NCBI GenBank assembly: GCA_947441745.1
Contig: CANEUJ010000078.1
Span: forward strand, 1 to 7,619
Direction: 5' to 3'
Source: Neisseriaceae bacterium
GTDB taxonomy: Bacteria > Pseudomonadota > Gammaproteobacteria > Burkholderiales > UBA11063
Length of the DNA stretch: 7,619 nucleotides
Shown: one piece after another, positions 6,723 through 7,619 of the stretch
Layout: each line of letters begins with the position of its first letter
Position numbering within the stretch: the stretch's first letter is position 1
Notes under the pieces: model-generated
Databases searched by the model: none
Seen by the model: the letters and a program-made list of their open reading frames with translations, nothing else
Told to the model about the DNA's origin: nothing
Position numbers and translations under genes: made by a program

Positions 6723-6769
6723 CTAATAAGATTTAATAGCGTCCAATAAACCTAATAAAATCAAGCGTT
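6723..6769 (+). repeat. Imperfect direct repeat pair just after ssrA
   Basis: CTAATAAGATTTAATAGCGT (6723-6742) and CTAATAAAATCAAGCGT (6752-6768) share CTAATAA, AT and AGCGT with a small length difference. They start 29 nt apart. Such pairs near an attachment site can be recombinase arm sites, but low-complexity AT-rich DNA can also produce them. Confidence 0.3.
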
Positions 6770-6898
6770 AGGCAGTACCCATCGTTTAACAGTTCTTTCA
6801 AGAATAAAAAGCAATAGACAAAATATAATAGTTATCAAAATATACATGTTTGTATACTGACAATTAGAATTAATTGTACTTGTTTGAATGCTGTATAA
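6761..6898 (-). pseudogene. Possible remnant: C-terminal end of an ABC-type membrane permease
   Basis: A minus-strand frame is open from 6898 to a TGA at 6763-6761. From its only ATG (6847) it encodes 28 residues: a hydrophobic stretch ILITIIFCLLLFIL followed by ERTVKRWVLPNA. A last transmembrane helix running into ERxxxRWxLP is how ABC permeases of the SsuC/TauC/NrtB type commonly end. There is no recognisable upstream part of such a gene, because a stop lies at 6901-6899 and a different gene follows. A truncated leftover is therefore more likely than a working gene. It could also be an independent single-helix small protein; no clear ribosome site precedes the ATG. Recognition is by pattern only and the tract is short, so a chance match is a real possibility. 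Confidence 0.3.
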
Positions 6899-7004
6899 TT
6901 ATGGATATTTAAAATTTATCACAAGCATTATAAGATTTATTGAGTAACAAATTCACTATTGATGATTTTTAATAAATCCTCAAATAATTTTGACAAGTTA
7001 ATAT

Positions 7005-7010
7005 AGGAAG
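7005..7010 (+). promoter_or_regulatory. Ribosome binding site of the restriction-modification gene
   Basis: AGGAAG lies just ahead of the ATG at 7014 (the AGGA core ends 5 nt before it). This is the strongest plus-strand ribosome site in the window and fixes the start. Confidence 0.7.
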
Positions 7011-7013
7011 AAG

Positions 7014-7619
7014 ATGTCTTTATACAAAAACCTCAAACTAGCTAAAAGCGAAGAAGATGTAAAAGATATTTATATTAAGGCTTTAGGGTTAAAGGGATAC
7101 ACGAAAGGCTTGATTGACATTGTAACAAAAGAAATATGGTTTGAAGCTAAAGATACAGGCAGGCACTCAAGTTATGCCATGTTTACCCAACTACTGCACT
7201 ATGTTCAAGTAGCTTTAAACGCAGGTGATGAACTACCACCATTTTTAGCTGTAATTGATACCGAAAAAGCGGCGATTATGAAAACTGATGACGTGTTACC
7301 ATTTCTTAAAAAGAAAACGGTTAAATGGGGTAAGTCGGCAAGTGCATACACACCTGAGGCATTATCTGAAATATCCGCCTATATTGGTACGCATTTTGTA
7401 TCGTTCAAAATATCCACACATGAAGACGAATTTATAAGCACAGTTAAAAACGCTATAAAATCAGGTGACATTATACGTACACCAATTACCCCTGATAATT
7501 TAAAACAAGTTTTTGATAAATGGGTAAATATGATCGGGCATGAAATAGTTGGAGTTAAAGAAGAAAATTATGCATTATTGTTTTTTGCGGACATAATGCA
7601 TGACGGCACGGCGTCAACG
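7014..7619 (+). CDS. Restriction-modification enzyme (nuclease plus DNA methyltransferase type), N-terminal 202 codons
   Basis: Open from the ATG at 7014 to the right edge without a stop. The N-terminus shows a PD-(D/E)XK nuclease pattern of RecB-like spacing: GLID (residues 32-35, D35), FEAK (43-46, E44 and K46), then QLLHY (59-63, QxxxY). Later stretches (FLAVIDTEKAAIM about 77-89, KWGKSAS about 104-110, ENYALLFFADIMHDG about 184-198) resemble, from memory, the start of large class I SAM-dependent DNA methyltransferases with Eco57I-type domains. Those are single-chain type II restriction-modification proteins of around 1000 residues. The methyltransferase motifs would lie beyond the window, so that half of the call is inference. 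Codons such as gcg, ggc, gac and acg are more frequent than in the upstream genes, and the gene sits next to ssrA, so horizontal acquisition is likely. Other possibilities are a nuclease-helicase fusion or a methyltransferase with an inactive nuclease domain. Confidence 0.7.
   Translation, partial: MSLYKNLKLAKSEEDVKDIYIKALGLKGYTKGLIDIVTKEIWFEAKDTGRHSSYAMFTQLLHYVQVALNAGDELPPFLAVIDTEKAAIMKTDDVLPFLKKKTVKWGKSASAYTPEALSEISAYIGTHFVSFKISTHEDEFISTVKNAIKSGDIIRTPITPDNLKQVFDKWVNMIGHEIVGVKEENYALLFFADIMHDGTAST

Larger units (their letters stand above)
6714..7013. other. 300-bp gap between ssrA and the restriction-modification gene
   Basis: No intact known gene. It contains the repeat pair and permease-like remnant listed separately, plus a perfect TATAAT at 6894-6899 on the plus strand. 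The nearest -35-like hexamer for that box is TTGTAC (6874-6879), with too short a spacer (14 nt). If that box is used, the leader of the downstream gene is about 108 nt. No convincing terminator hairpin for ssrA was found. Confidence 0.5.

Noticed and set aside
1..7619. CRISPR arrays, insertion sequences, tRNA and rRNA genes
   Set aside because: None seen: no regularly spaced repeats, no transposase frame and no complete tRNA cloverleaf other than the tRNA-like part of tmRNA.

Overview
The window is AT-rich, has short intergenic gaps and uses A/T-ending codons. It carries a one-piece proteobacterial-type tmRNA gene. The gene set (MoxR-DUF58, a GT-C lipid A/protein glycosyltransferase, a POT peptide transporter) and the long tmRNA tag suggest a low-GC gammaproteobacterium, possibly in or near the Francisellaceae / Fastidiosibacteraceae. 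The tag aligns loosely with the long Francisella tag as I remember it. The placement is inference; no rRNA or housekeeping marker is present to fix it.

Left part (1-1870). A minus-strand operon runs off the left edge: a MoxR-family AAA+ ATPase followed 19 nt later by a DUF58 protein cut by the window. A divergent intergenic region with promoters in both directions leads to a small single-RRM RNA-binding protein, which ends in a strong intrinsic terminator (1886-1917).

Middle (1949-6245). An extended -10 promoter drives a probable two-gene operon: a membrane GT-C (ArnT/PMT-like) glycosyltransferase and a short, Bacillus-type class I mannose-6-phosphate isomerase (manA). Together they suggest envelope glycan or lipid A decoration fed by mannose/fructose 6-phosphate metabolism. 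A proton-coupled oligopeptide transporter of the POT/PTR family converges on manA with only 3 nt between the two stop codons. Its promoter lies in the gap before ssrA.

Right part (6281-7619). ssrA (tmRNA, 379 nt with encoded CCA) has an unusually long 20-codon tag ending in LLAA. Its 3' end, a common integration target, is followed by 300 bp without an intact known gene. This stretch holds a short antisense reading frame resembling the C-terminus of an ABC-type permease and an imperfect repeat pair. Next comes the first 202 codons of a probably large restriction-modification type protein, whose N-terminus has a RecB-like PD-(D/E)XK pattern (GxxD, ExK, QxxxY). Its codon choice looks more GC-rich than the rest. 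This right edge is the most likely start of an acquired defence or mobile segment, and most of it lies outside the window.
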